From positions 158,862 to 222,861 of the forward strand of contig WTPW01000715.1 in assembly GCA_009809945.1 (NCBI GenBank): a stretch of DNA of 64,000 nucleotides. Reading direction: 5' to 3'. Source of the stretch: Gigaspora margarita (lineage: Eukaryota; Glomeromycota; Glomeromycetes; Diversisporales; Gigasporaceae). The notes beneath the pieces are model-generated. The model ran no database searches, had not been told where the DNA came from, and saw nothing but the letters and a program-made list of their open reading frames with translations. A program made the position numbers and the translations under genes. Positions 24,413 through 36,333 of the stretch are shown here, one piece after another (positions within the stretch are counted from its first letter, which is position 1; each line of letters opens with the position of its first letter).

Positions 24413-25661
24413 ATTTCGATATTTCAATAAGTCACATGTTTACAAGTCAACTGATAATAATAATTTAATGTATCTTTGATTTGCTCCTTCCTCCAATACA
24501 CTTAAGCTCTATAAGGAACTTTAAATGAAATTTTAACTTTAAACAACCTAAAGAAGAATGTAAAAATAATGAAAAGATAAAATAATACACCATATGTACG
24601 AAATGAGTAGGCTGATATTTTATGTCAAAATATGCATATACCTAAGCTCAAGATTTTTGCAAGTTATTCAGATTTATAATATTTTTAACTGCAGGTATAG
24701 TAAATAACTTTAACTAAATATTATTATTAAATTAGCAATCAATTGTAACAATGCCAGGGCATAGGATTGATTTTCCAATTATGTGATCTTCTGACCATAA
24801 ATTAACCAATTAATAATCAGGATCAAGTATAATGTAACACACGCTCACTTTGCAAAAATTGTATTTATCACAAGATTTAGACTAGCAAATCATCTTTCTG
24901 GCCTAACAAAAAAGTTTTCTCGCACTATTTTGCTATATAATAGAAAAACTCCTGCGCAGGATTTGTAATATAAAATTATCTGGCCTGCATTAACAAAATT
25001 TCAGGCCTGCTTTAACATAAGTGGCCAATTCCTAATTAGTATTTGATGTACTTAACATAAAAATATTAACTTTTTATTTATTTCTCATTTCACATATATA
25101 CGTACGTACAGAGATAATACGCAAGCTGTATATTGAAATAAATTTTTTAAATTGTCATTATTAATAAAGTGAGAATCTAGACTTTAATTTCTTGCCAAGA
25201 ATATTGTGTACTATATGGGTGAAAATCTCCAATTTCAGTGATAATTTCATATGAGTAATAAGGTTAAATAAATTCGAGCCAATCATTTATATAATTTAGA
25301 TGATTTTGACTAAATTATAAGCTCGATTATGAATTTCTTATGAGTCGTTTATGGATTTTTGTATGTTGTTACAAGTGACTATTGCCTTCAATATAGTACT
25401 TGCAACACAACACATAGCGACAGGGATCTTGTGAGGGTCAGAGAAGATATGAAGCGGTGTGCAAGTGGAATATTACTTCACTAGAGCGGTTCAGTATATT
25501 TATCAAAGAGCAAGAGAATATTTATTGGAATAAGATATATTTTATTAATAATAATATAAGAGAATATAGAGAGGATATTTATTTGTAAACATTAGGAGAG
25601 AAGAAGGGAATCTGAGTCTGTCTGGCAGGAAGGTAAAAGACTAGGGTTGATATATCTTTTG
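24413..25661. other. Spacer with a MITE end fragment
   Basis: The stretch 24488-24553 (cacttaagctctataaggaa to aacaaccta) matches the right end of the Tourist-like MITE at 40294-40533. Nothing else is recognised. Confidence 0.4.
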
Positions 25662-25804
25662 TAAAACTAATAAAACTAATAAAACTAATAAAACTAATAA
25701 AACTGATAAAACTAATAAAACTAATAAAACTAATAAAACTAATAAAACTGATAAAACTAATAAAACTAATAAAACTAATAAAACTAATAAAACTAATAAA
25801 ACTA
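25662..25804. repeat. 9-bp microsatellite, (taaaactaa)n, about 16 copies
   Basis: It is a near-perfect 9-bp array with a few a-to-g variants. Because 9 is a multiple of 3, it stays open on the minus strand and translates as repeated FIS; this is not a real protein. Confidence 0.95.
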
Positions 25805-26439
25805 CCATTGCGCAATTGTATTTTGTATTGTGTACTTATTTATTTCACAATTGCTATTCTTTGGAATGTTCCGGAAATAGAACAAGGGATCTGTTCTATA
25901 ACAATGTATATAACCTAGTTATAAATGTTTGTACATATGCACAGTACTTGATCACTTATAAATTTTAGTACATTTATACTTGATTATACATCTGATTACT
26001 TATAAATGTTTATACACTTATGATTTGATTGCTTTGTTACCATTATAAATTTTAAATATGTATTTATATAATAATATTTTTAAAAAAATTGATAAAATTA
26101 AGACAAATCTGAATTGATAAATTTAATAATTATAAAATTCAAATGTTTTAAAAGTAGGTAAAGCCTATATAAGCATTTTATTTGTAACAATACTGTAAGA
26201 TTTATAAGAAATAATTATTATTTTAACATTCCTCGTGATGATATATATATATATTTATATTTATTTATTAATCGTGAAAAATCTAGAAACTCTACTCGAT
26301 CCTGCAGATTCTGCAAATCCTGCATGGGATCTTCATCCCACGCAGAATTTTTTAAAAAATTGTAATTTGCCTATCACTTTGTACCCATTAGGGTAGCTGC
26401 TTGACATGCAATACCGCGAGGACCAGTTTGATCATGTGT
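25805..26439. other. AT-rich spacer
   Basis: No gene or element was recognised. Confidence 0.4.
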
Positions 26440-27945
26440 GACATGTAAAATTTAAAATATGAGTAATAGCTATGCAGTGAATAATGCTATGCAGAATCAT
26501 AGTTGACTTCAGTGGGTACACACAACAAGTTTAAACTCATGCTCAAGAAGCCTATGTTAATTTGTAATAATAGTAATAATTTTTTATAATCTTAGTAATT
26601 CGATTTCAATAATCACATAATTATAGCATTAACTAGAAATTACTTGTATTTAACAAGATATTAGATGAAATAGCATAAAGCAATGAAAGTTGAGGTAATA
26701 AATCGAATATGTAATTAAAAAAACTTTTAATCTTATATTCGACAAGCTCTCCAAATTATTGTGGCATTCAAAATTTAAAATAAGAGATAGCTGTACAGCA
26801 TGTAATGCCGCACACGGTCAAGCAACCTATTTAAACTTGTAACAACAAATATAACCTCTTTATAATTTTAGTAATTCAATTTCATTAAATCACAGTATTA
26901 ACCAGAAAATACCTGCATCTAACAAGATATTAAAAGCACCATGGCATAAAACTATGAATGTCGAGGTGACAAATTGATGTATAGTGCATGATACTGCAGA
27001 ACCACAGTCGATTTTAGTAGTACACGCAACAAGTTTAAGGGTAGAGTGAACATAGATTATTTATTATATGATTTTAGTAGTACAATGAGATTTATATAGA
27101 AAATAAAAATGTGCTACAAATAAAACTTTTTACGGTTGTTATTAATTTAGCCAAAAATTTTATAATATATAGTACAAAAAACTCTTTTTATAATAGTATA
27201 ATTTTAATAAATATAGTATTTGAAAAAATTATACTTCTATATGTCGTAAAGTTTTCCTAAGTTGGCTCAAATTTTTCTAAGTTACACAAAAATAATTAAT
27301 TCTGATTGGTTGAATCTATGTTGTTTACAATCGTGATTGGTTGGTCACCTGATTTCATATGATCACAACGTGATCACTATTAAAAATGATCTACGTTCAC
27401 CCTACCCTTAAACTCATGCTCAAGCAGCCTATGTAAATTTGTAATAAAGTTATAATCTTTTTATATAATCTTAATAATTTAATTTCATTAATCATATGTA
27501 ATTATGGCATTAACTAGAAACCTTGTGTTTAACAAGATATCAGAAGGACATGGCATAAAATGATGAAGGTCGAGGTGATAAATCTAATATGTAATTTCAA
27601 AAAATCTTCTAATCTTATATTTCCAAATTACCTTATCATGCAAATTTTAAAATAAGGAATAGCTGTGCAGCGTATGATGCCGCGCATGGTCAATTGCATG
27701 CAATAAGTTCAAGCAGCCTATGTATACTCGTAACAAAAAATATAACCTCTTTATAATCTTAGTAATTCAATTTCATTAATTATGTATAATTATAGTATTA
27801 ACCAGAAAATACCTGTATCTAACAAGATATTAGAAGGACCATAGCATAAAACTACAATGGTCGAGATAACAAATCGAAATATATTTCCAGAAAATCTTCC
27901 AATCTTACATTTGACAAGCTCTCCAAATTACTGTTTCTCCTGATA
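26440..27945. repeat. Diverged tandem array, unit about 320-370 bp
   Basis: Units carry the ordered words aaaatttaaaata(t/a)gag, atagctgtacagc, gcaacaagtttaaactcatg, taactagaaa, aacaagatattaga, agcataaa, and finally ttcgacaagctctccaaatt. Starts are recognisable near 26446, 26766, about 26970 (truncated) and 27643. The array holds a MITE at 27039-27407. No coding signal was found. Confidence 0.7.
27039..27407. mobile_element. TTAA-target MITE, 369 bp
   Basis: The ends are gggtagagtgaacatagatt and, on the other strand, gggtagggtgaacgtagatc, flanked by TTAA. The uninterrupted target, aacaagtttaaactcatgct, is present in the neighbouring tandem unit at 26525, so the insertion and its 4-bp duplication are confirmed. 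TTAA targets point to piggyBac or Kolobok; no transposase is present. Confidence 0.85.
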
Positions 27946-28638
27946 ATCGTTCACCAATAAGAAATCTGTTCATGTCAAAAATCACTTTAAATACACTGCA
28001 TCTTATTGACACTCATTTTACCGACAAGCTTATTTTACAAATGATTAATTTACAAATAAGTTCATTGCATAATCAACTAATAGTTAATTCTAATTCTAAC
28101 TTAATCTTAACGGCAATGACTAGAATTGCCTTGCAAAATTAAAATATATTGCTTATGAAACAAACTTGTCCATTAATTGATCATTTGTAAGCAGTCTTAC
28201 TAATGAAATGTATGTCTTTAAAGTGATTGTAAGTTGACCAAAACAGGACGAAACTAGTTACTTAACAAAAGATAAAACCCAAGCTCATAAAAAAAAATAT
28301 TAACAAAAATTTGAGAAACAACAGCCACGACAAAAATACAAAATTTAAAAATATAAAATTAAAAAAGTTGTTAATAATCATTTACATTATAATAATATAT
28401 TGAATTTAATAATGCCCCAGTTAAAAATAATGACATGTTACGATATTAATCAGAAAATTATAGAGTTAATGACCCGCTTGTAAATAAAGTCACAAGGCAG
28501 GACATTATTGCAAGTCACCAGATTTTCTATGTGATAGCAGATCATGGATAGAATGGTATTTGAGTAACCTGATGATCTGTATCAATCTCTTTGTTCTTTG
28601 AGTTTTCTGCTTGACATTGTGTCCAGCTAATTCCCACC
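27946..28638. other. AT-rich spacer
   Basis: No gene or element was recognised. Confidence 0.4.
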
Positions 28639-28824
28639 ATGCCCAAAAAGAAAAAAAAGGAGAAGAGGAAGAATAGAGGTGTTAAGGGAAAAGGGGCGAT
28701 ACACTACTACAAAGTTACTGGACTTTTCACAGAAAAGAACAAACAAAGAGGTCAAAGTACTATGCTCGAAAAGACTGCTCACATGATATCCTGCGGCTTG
28801 TTTCACAACCCTATCCTATACTGA
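28639..28824 (+). CDS. Small basic ORF, 61 residues, doubtful
   Basis: The ATG sits in a good context (cccaccATGc) and opens with a lysine/arginine-rich head (MPKKKKKEKRKNRGVKGKG), then HYYKVTGLFTEKNK. Its base composition is richer in GC than the surroundings. No domain was recognised, and no intron or neighbour supports it. It could be a short conserved peptide, a gene fragment or chance. Confidence 0.2.
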   Translation: MPKKKKKEKRKNRGVKGKGAIHYYKVTGLFTEKNKQRGQSTMLEKTAHMISCGLFHNPILY

Positions 28825-29055
28825 CTATGTCGTTTGCATAGAAGGATGTAACTGTAGGTAAAAAGGTTGGTCATGACTGTTGTGTACTAGGAAGGAAGGA
28901 AGGAGCACATGATGAGATGAGCAATAATAATAATCACATGCATGTTTGAGAATTCGCAATAATTACCTATTAAAAATTTTAGATGATAAAAAATGTCATA
29001 ATAGAATTGCAACATTTGAAACGCTCTGACAAGTAACAATGAAATCATTATATGT
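28825..29055. other. AT-rich spacer
   Basis: Nothing recognised. Confidence 0.4.
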
Positions 29056-29670
29056 TGACAACCCTAAAAATTAGTGGGTCTATCGAGGAATCGGGATTAG
29101 CTTTGTGTAACCAAAGTTTCAGTTATAAAAGGGATCAAAAAAGCGTATTAGATTTGGTGAGCAGTTGGGCAGAGTTTTGGCATAATTTAAGCAGAATAGA
29201 CATAGTAATAGCAACTCAATTAATGTATAAGTTTATTATATATCGAATAAATATTTTTATTAAAGACAATAAAGACTTTTTAAGGAATGTTTATAATTAT
29301 ATAGGTGATTTATTAAGGCAAAGGTGGAATTCAATATTGTTTCCAAGGGCTCAAAGGCCTTTATTTATAATTATTTCATTAACTGTTTACATTCGCATTG
29401 ATCATAATGATCATTATGATCATAAGTATCATTATAATTATAAGTATCATTATGATCATAAGTATCATTATGATCACTTTGATCATTGATATCATCCCAA
29501 TCAAAACTATCAGCTTGATCACAACGATCCGAGGTATCCTGCTAGCAAACCCAAAATAAGAGATACCCAGGTTCACGAGACACATGTTGGTATGCCAAAA
29601 AGGAGTCTATGCATATGTTGATATAGGAACTGCAGGGGTAAGGGTTGCAAGTCACGTTTCTGGTCTTGCA
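29056..29670 (-). repeat. 3' LTR
   Basis: This is the direct repeat partner of 33914-34510. It contains an internal stretch of gatcataagtatcattat-type short repeats at about 29395-29480. Open frames inside it on both strands are by-products. Confidence 0.7.
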
Positions 29671-30002
29671 TTCCTCCCTGGCTTATTTTATACCTCCTAG
29701 GTATAAAACTCGTTTGGCAGATAGAAGGTCAGGTTGGTTCATAGGGTAGGTATAGATATTCAGTTTTTTTCTTTTTTTTTATCTTTTAGTTTTTTCTCTT
29801 TCTATTTTTTTTTTGACAGGGGTTTCCTCTGGGATCGAAGATTCGAGTTCATAACTGGCGTATTGGTAAGTGTCGAACAGTTTCAAGTACTATTGTCTCG
29901 ATTATGGTCATCCTTCCAAGGAACATTTCTAACTCAGCCTTTTCTTATTCTTAGGTCTGAACATATACACCTTTTCTTTAGTTCAGGGGCTATTCGTCAC
30001 CT

Positions 30003-31290
30003 TTAACTCTTGAGGTCCACTCTTTAGGTCTTGTATCGATCAAGTCAGTTGGTTGTTGTCTTTTCCTGGATTTTCTGCGTTAAGACTAACTTCCTCATCA
30101 GTTGTTTCACATTTTTCAGGTTGCACTAGCACATATGGATTTCTAATTGTCCTTTTGAACTCTTTAGCCTTCATTGTCCATATTTCACAGGCGAGATTCA
30201 AGATACGTTGTTCATATTTCTCAGGTTCCTTCAGATCTTCATTTTCAGACTTTCAGGTCGTCTTTAACTTTTCAACCTTTTTCTTCCAAATTTTACAAGC
30301 ACATTCTAGGTTATTGGTGGTATTGGGTTCTTTATCCCATTTGGTTCCAATTCCATCTTTAACTCTAAATTGTTCATCTGCTTCAGTTTCAATTTCGGTA
30401 AGCCTTTCACAATCTTTAAGCGCTTTGTGCTCATCTTTTTTGACTTGGATTTCTTCAGCAGAAAAGATATTGCCTTTCATATCTGCTGATTTTTTATAAC
30501 CTTCAAATGTTTTGTATTCTTCTTTTTCACCTACTTCATCTTGGCAGCAAGAGACAGATTCATTTTATTGGTATAAGTCTGCTCTTTCCCTTCATTATTA
30601 CTTTTCAGAAGGTCTTCAATCTCATATTTAGGTTCAGTTTCTTCAAACCTTATAAGCTCCAGAATCCAAGTATTTAATATTTTATAGTAGGCATCAACGA
30701 AACTTTCCAGAACCGTTTCGAGACTTAATTCGGCTTTCTCTTGACTCTGGTCCTTCTCTTCGTTCATTGAGCTTTTGTCATTGTCTTCTACTGAAATTTT
30801 GGGAACATAATACGATTCAAACACTTCAGCTATCAATAGCTTCCTTTTGCGAGACTTTTCTGAGCCAGATTCAGGGTCCTTTACTGGCCTTTTATTCATA
30901 GAGGTAGCTGCAGGACGTTTAACATCTGGTAAATTGACACCCAGATATTTTATTTCTTCATCTTCGATCATTCTCGAGTTTTCTTGGAAACGAATAGGCT
31001 GGGGTTGTCATAAGCAGGCACTTTGATATGAGGCAGTAGGTATATTTCTGTATCTTCTTTATAGTTCATGAACACCTTTCTTAATATATTCAGCACAAAT
31101 TTAGTGCCTGGAGTACTTGTTCTTCGTGAATTTTAGAAGTTCCAAATGTTTTATTGATAATGTTTTGAACTTCTGCAGCTTGTTCTTCAGTAAGTCTTTC
31201 GAATGCGGTAGCGCACTTTTCTTCTAACACTTTTATATCTGAGCACATATAAATATTATGTTCCTTCATCAGCAAATTTTATATAAAGAT
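30003..31290 (-). pseudogene. Internal coding region, Glu/Lys-rich, possible Sel1-like repeats
   Basis: Minus-strand frames at 31090-31275, 30531-30971 and 30253-30480 follow one another with small breaks, and a further readable piece runs to about 30030. The first part has LTEEQAAEVQNIINKTFG. The middle is acidic and probably coiled (KAELSLETVLESFVDAYYK). The last part has YKKSADMKGNIFSA, then VKKDEHKALK and EADEQFRVKDGIGTKWDKE. The spacing and words of the last part resemble decayed Sel1-like repeats, a family abundant in these fungi; this is an inference at modest confidence. It lies where gag would be. It could instead be an unusual capsid gene. The 5' end is cut by CATCAG copy 2. Confidence 0.45.
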
Positions 31291-31639
31291 ATATATCAAT
31301 TACTAACCGATAAGATATATATCGATAATCAACACCCCTGCTGATTATTATCGATAGTGATAGTAATTGATATATATCTGATATAGATATTAATCGATAT
31401 ATAACCAATATAGCAATAGTGATTATAATCGATATATATCCATAATAGTTAATAATCGATATATAATCAATATAAAAACAATTAATATTTTGATAATAAA
31501 AAATATATAATTAAAAAAATTCGATTTTAAAAAATTTTTAATTTATTAAAAAACTTAATATATTTTTATATTACATAATTACTATATATCAGTATATAAT
31601 ATAAATTTTTTTTTATTACAACATTATATTTTTATACAA

Positions 31640-32010
31640 TAACACTTAAATTACCACAAGAACATATACAAGAATACCATCAATTGACTACAAGCTCTAT
31701 TCACTACAATCACGGCATCCAAGTTACTACAAGAACATCGTTACTTTACCACAAGAACAGCGTATAATTACTACAAGAACGTCATCGAATTCTACAAGAA
31801 TGCCATTGCTTCACTAAAAGAACATCATCAAATTCTACAAGAACACTATCACTTCACTACAAGAACGTCATCAAATTCTACAAGAACACTGTCGCTTCAC
31901 TACAAGAATGTCATTAAATTCTACAAGAACACTATCGCTTCACCACAAGAACGTGTACAAGAATACCGTAAGAATGCTATAATTCACACGAACATGTACA
32001 AACACAAGAA
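31640..32010. repeat. Minisatellite of ctacaagaac units
   Basis: A compound unit of about 43 bp, actacaagaacgtcatcaaa followed by ttctacaagaacactatcgc, is repeated with drift. The reverse-complement words occur in CATCAG copies 1 and 3. Confidence 0.7.
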
Positions 32011-32099
32011 AGTCATCACTTATTCTAGTACCCAATAAAACACGAATCTACAAGAAAGTAAGGGTAGTAGAATGAAAAAATAATTAAAAAAATAAAGAA

Positions 32100-33010
32100 C
32101 AAACAAAAAAAACTAGTACTTACCTTCTCGTACCAGTTCCAGTTCCCGAATCTCTATTTTAGGCACCATTTTATTATTCTAGCAATACACGAACCTACAA
32201 AAAAAAATTGTTAGTGAACTGAAAAAAAAACTGAAAAATAAAAAGAACAAACAAAAAAAACTAGTACTTATCTTTTTGTACCAGTTCCAGTTCCCAAATC
32301 TCCATTCCCGGTGCTATTCCACGAAACACAAACCTGAACAAAAAAATCACTAAAGAAATGAAAGAACTGGTCTTATCTTCTGTACCAGTTCTGGTTCCCA
32401 AATCACTATTCCCGACACCATTCCAGAACCCTAGCTAAACACGAACCTACAAGAAAAAAGGGTAGTAGAATGAAAAAATAACTGAAAAAATAAAAAAAAG
32501 AACTGGTACTTATCTTTCTGTACCAGTTCTGATCCCGAATCTTTATTCCTGACACTATTCCGGTACCCCAGGCAAAATAACCTACAAGAAAGAAAAGGGT
32601 AGTAGAACGAAAAAATAACCAAAAAAATGAAAGAACGAAAAACAAGAACTGGTACTTATCTTTCTGTACCAGTTCTGGTTCCCAAATCTCTATTCCAGAC
32701 ACTATTCTGGTACCCCAGCAAAACAGAACCTACAAGAAAGAAAAGCATAGTAGAATGAAAAAATAACTGAAAAAATAAAAAAACAAAAAACAAGAACTGG
32801 TACTTATCTTTTTGTACCAGTTCTGGTTCCCAAATCTCCATTCTAGCGCCATTTTCAGTACACTAGTAAAACACGAATCTACAAGAAGAAAAGGTTAGCA
32901 AAAGAAAAAAAACACTGAAGAAACAAAAGAGTAAACAGTACTTATCTTTTTGTACCTCCTGAATCACTATTTTTGGCATCATTTTCAGTATACTAGCGAA
33001 GCACAAACCT
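32100..33010. repeat. Hairpin-bearing minisatellite, about 140-bp unit, 7 copies
   Basis: Copies of the box tacttatctttctgtaccag lie near 32117, 32268, 32371, 32508, 32651, 32800 and 32940. In the best units agaactggtac and gtaccagttct form a perfect 11-bp stem around a 10-nt ttatcttt(c/t)t loop. Each hairpin is followed by ggttcccaaatctctattc and a poly(A)-rich tail. Small open frames across the array are by-products of the repeat. Confidence 0.85.
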
Positions 33011-33104
33011 ACAAGAAAAAAAAATAAATATAAAACGAAATATATAAGTTAATACAAAAAAAAATCGAAAAAGAAACGAAAAAATCAAAATAAATAAAAA
33101 AATT

Positions 33105-33111
33105 AAAATAA

Positions 33112-33160
<49 letters not shown>

Positions 33161-33372
33161 AAAAAAAAAAAAAAAAAAAAATTAAAAAAAAAAAAAAAAA
33201 TAAAAAAGAAAAAAAAATCAAAATAAATAAAAAAATTAAAATAAAAAAAAAAGCATATATAAAAAAAAAAATACAATCAAAAAAAAAAAAAAAAAAAAAA
33301 TAAATAAAAAAAAAAAAAAATAAAAAAACAAAATAAAAACAAAAAAAATTGAAATGAAAAAAAAAGATCAAA
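33105..33372. repeat. Poly(A)-rich low-complexity tract
   Basis: Long A runs are interrupted by single t, g or c. It translates as F-rich nonsense on the other strand. Confidence 0.9.
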
Positions 33373-33894
33373 AAAACCAAATCTGGCACAATACGTAATA
33401 TAATGAAAATCTACTTCAACTATGTAGCAATTAATATCCATTAATCGCTATATATTAGTTTCAATAAATATGATAAAAATCGATTAATAGATATATAGCG
33501 ATTTATATCTATTTATGCTATATATCGATTATAGATACATATCGATATATAACTAGTTTATCAATATATATCATTAATTTTTAATCGATATATATCGATT
33601 AATTGTTATATATCGATATTTATCTATATTAAAAATTTCCTGATGCTTTCTTCTGTAACTAAGATATAGGACCTCTTTTCTTATGTTTCTTCAGTGTAGT
33701 TCATGACTTCGAAATTCCCTGGAGGAGATTTGTGGTTGCGCTTCTTTTCGTAATCAGTTTATTGTTTTCCCAAATATTAGACAATAGGCTTTTTCATTAC
33801 GATAAGTATTTATCCACATTTATTATTATTAAAATTTTTTAATAACTAATAACAAACATTCTTGAATCAGGGTAGTCAACGGTTTGTTTCGGAT

Positions 33895-33913
33895 CTCATA
33901 GTCACCACCAAAA
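33895..33913 (-). other. Primer-binding site of the LTR element
   Basis: Immediately inside the 5' LTR on the minus strand: TTTTGGTGGTGACTATGAG. Its position and TTTGG start match the primer-binding sites of the two Ty3 copies in this window. Confidence 0.5.
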
Positions 33914-34510
33914 TGACAACTCTAAAAATCAGCGGGTCTATCGAAGAATCGGGATTAGCTTCATGTAACCAAAGTTTCAGTTATAAAAGGGGTCAAAAAA
34001 GGCGTGTTAGATTTGGTGAGCGGTTGGGCAGAGTTTCAGTATAATTTAGGCAAAATAGACGTAGTAATAGAAACTCAATTAATGTATAAATTTATTATGT
34101 ATCGAATAAATATTTTTATTAAAGACAATAAAAACTTTTTAAGGAACATTTATAATTATATAGGTGATTTATTAAAGCAAAGATAGAATTCAATGTCATT
34201 CCCAAGGACTCAAAGGCATTTATTTATAACTATTTCATTAACTGTTTACATTCGCATTAATCATAACGATCATTATGCTCATAAGTATCATTATGATCAT
34301 AAGTATCATTATGATCACTTTGATCATTGATATCATCCTGATCAAAACTATCAACTTGATCACAACGATCCGAGGTATCCTGCTGGCAAACCCAAAATAA
34401 GAGATACCTGGGGTCACAAGGCACATGTCAGTATGCCAAAAAGGGTCTATGCATATGTCGATATAGGGACTGCAGGAGTAGGGGTTGCAAGTCACGTTTT
34501 CGGTCTCACA
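33914..34510 (-). repeat. 5' LTR
   Basis: Direct repeat of 29056-29670 with scattered substitutions and small indels. On the minus strand it starts TGTGAGACCGAAAACGTGAC and ends GTTGTCA. Confidence 0.7.
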
Positions 34511-35204
34511 ACGTAAAATCATAATTTTTTTCAAAAATGAACAAATGAAAATCATTACTCCTACTGAAATAGGATTTTTTTTTAAAGAATCAGTATAAGC
34601 AACATCAAAAACGTATATTATCATCATCTTGAAATATACTATAAACAGAAAAAAGAGAGATAACTATATTAATTCCAAAATAGGAAAAAATATAGCGCAC
34701 CAAAAAGTTAAATGAAACCATCCCTCTACATTTCATGTGATCGTACTGGTAAACCCTAACATAAATTAATTTTTTTTTTCAAAGACTATTTGGTGCCAGA
34801 AAGTCACGTGATCAGAAAATCGATCTGATACTTGACAGGAGATTGAAGTCAAATTTTGTAATCGAATTTCAAACATAATTATATATACCCATTGTGACTA
34901 AAGGTTATGTAAACCAATAATACATATGTAAATATAATAATTAAGTAAAAAGAATTAATTTAATTACTTTAATTACTTAATTCACACCAAACCAACTGTG
35001 TTTCCTGATCCTTAAAAATAAGAGCGTTACAAGAGTTAAACCACTTCCTGCACTCTCTCTCATAAAACGATTATTTAGAGTTAATTGGTTTAATTCCAGC
35101 AACTGGCTTGGGATCTATAAGATAAAGATATACTACAGCTGAATCATAAAGAGTAGTAAGAAATTGATTTTTGCGAAAAACGTCTCCTGTTACAGACGAA
35201 TTTA
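34511..35204. other. Spacer with one dispersed repeat fragment
   Basis: The stretch 34690-34750 (ttaaatgaaaccatccctct, then catgtgatcgtact) is an inverted relative of 8485-8535. No gene was recognised. Confidence 0.4.
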
Positions 35205-36259
35205 TCGTTAACAGTCTATCGAGATGTCACACCTAAATTTTTTACTATATAAATTTATATTAAAAACATATAAAATTACTATATAACTTTAAAGCCATGA
35301 TTCTTTTGGGTTTACAAACCAATTATTTTCAAATTTTGAGATTAAGTATATCAAGAATAGTAGAATAAAATCACTTAGAACAGTTTTTTAAATTCCTATA
35401 AAAATTGAAGATTTTACTAATAAAATTTTATGAAAAAGACAAATTTGTTAAATCTGAAACTATAATTATATGTAAAATTTTATGCTAAACAAAGTTTACT
35501 TAGATAACAAAATTGGTTGTCTTAATAAATTAAAAAGTTTGCTATATACTAAAGCTAAAAATTTCAAAATTTCTATATACAACTTTTTTTTTTGTTAAGA
35601 AAATCTAGTTTGGGCTTGTAAGTAAAATTGTTTAGCATAAAATTTTATGACAATAATAAAGGGTAGAATTCAATTTTTTAAACATTTTACTAAATAAAAA
35701 TTGAATCAAAGTTTTTGTGAAAAAATTTTTGTTTTTGCGAAAAACTTTGATTCAATTTTTTACTTAGTAAAATGTTTAAAAAATTGAATTCTACCCTTTA
35801 TTATTGTCATAAAATTTCATGCTAAACAATTTTACTTACAAGCCCAAACTAGATTTTCTTAACAAAAAAAAAAGTTGTATATAAAAATTTTGAAATTTTT
35901 AGCTTTAGTATATAGCAAACTTTTTTTTATTAAGACAACCAATTTTGTCATCTATGTAAACTTTGTTTAGCATAAAATTTTACATATAAAATTAGTTTCA
36001 GATTTAACAAATTTTTCTTTTTCATAAAATTTTATTAGTAAAATCTTCAATTTTTATAGGAATTTAAAAAACTGTTCTAAGTGATTTTATTCTACTATTC
36101 TTGATATACTTAATCCCAAATTTTGAAAATAATTGGTTGTAAACCCAAAAGAATCATGGCTTTTAAAGTTATATAGTAATTTTATATGTTTTTAATATAA
36201 ATTTATATAGTAAAAAATTTAGGGTATAATATAGTGTGACATCTCGGTAGACTGTTAAT
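35205..36259. repeat. Giant palindrome, arms about 0.5 kb
   Basis: The sequence from gttaacagtctatcgagatg at about 35205 is mirrored by catctcggtagactgttaat ending near 36259. The arms match closely over their whole length except for a 12-13-nt extra piece near the right end and a few substitutions. The centre near 35732 has only about 20 unpaired bases (gtgaaaaaatttttgttttt). No coding signal was found. It could be a foldback element or a head-to-head duplication. Confidence 0.9.
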
Positions 36260-36333
36260 GCTAAAGTTCTTTCCGATTAAATTACGTAAAAAAAAAACTT
36301 ATATCCAATTATATTATCAAATGAAGCATTATA

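Larger units (their letters stand above)
31270..33642. mobile_element. CATCAG-family long TIR element, copy 2
   Basis: The left end catcagcaaattttatataa and the right end, on the other strand, catcaggaaatttttaatat, are inverted. Both are followed by 150-200 bp of atcgatatatatcgat words. The interior is repeats only: acaagaac-type units (31640-32010), a hairpin minisatellite (32100-33010) and a poly(A) tract (33105-33370). It sits inside the LTR element's internal region, so it inserted later. No transposase or clear target duplication is seen. Confidence 0.6.
29056..34510 (-). mobile_element. LTR retrotransposon without visible pol
   Basis: Two direct repeats of about 600 bp (29056-29670 and 33914-34510) begin TGACAAC and end CA on the plus strand, so LTR ends are TG..CA in either reading. 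On the minus strand the right repeat is followed at once by TTTTGGTGGTGACTATGAG, a plausible primer-binding site. The left repeat is preceded by the purine-rich AGCCAGGGAGGAA, a polypurine tract. The element therefore runs on the minus strand. The internal region has coding remnants but no RT or integrase, so it depends on another element. It is split by CATCAG copy 2 (31270-33642). A clear target duplication was not found. Confidence 0.7.

Noticed and set aside
25579-25815. A 78-residue FIS-repeat protein
   Set aside because: It is the translation of a 9-bp microsatellite that stays open because 9 is divisible by 3.
29052-29489. A 145-residue protein on the plus strand
   Set aside because: It lies in an LTR, its end is a short tandem repeat, and the partner LTR has the frame broken.
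30053-30499. Plus-strand ORF of 148 residues
   Set aside because: It is the shadow of the minus-strand coding remnants, which have the more protein-like composition.
32100-33010. CRISPR-like array
   Set aside because: Spacing is irregular, units drift along their length, there are no unique spacers or cas genes, and the genome is eukaryotic.
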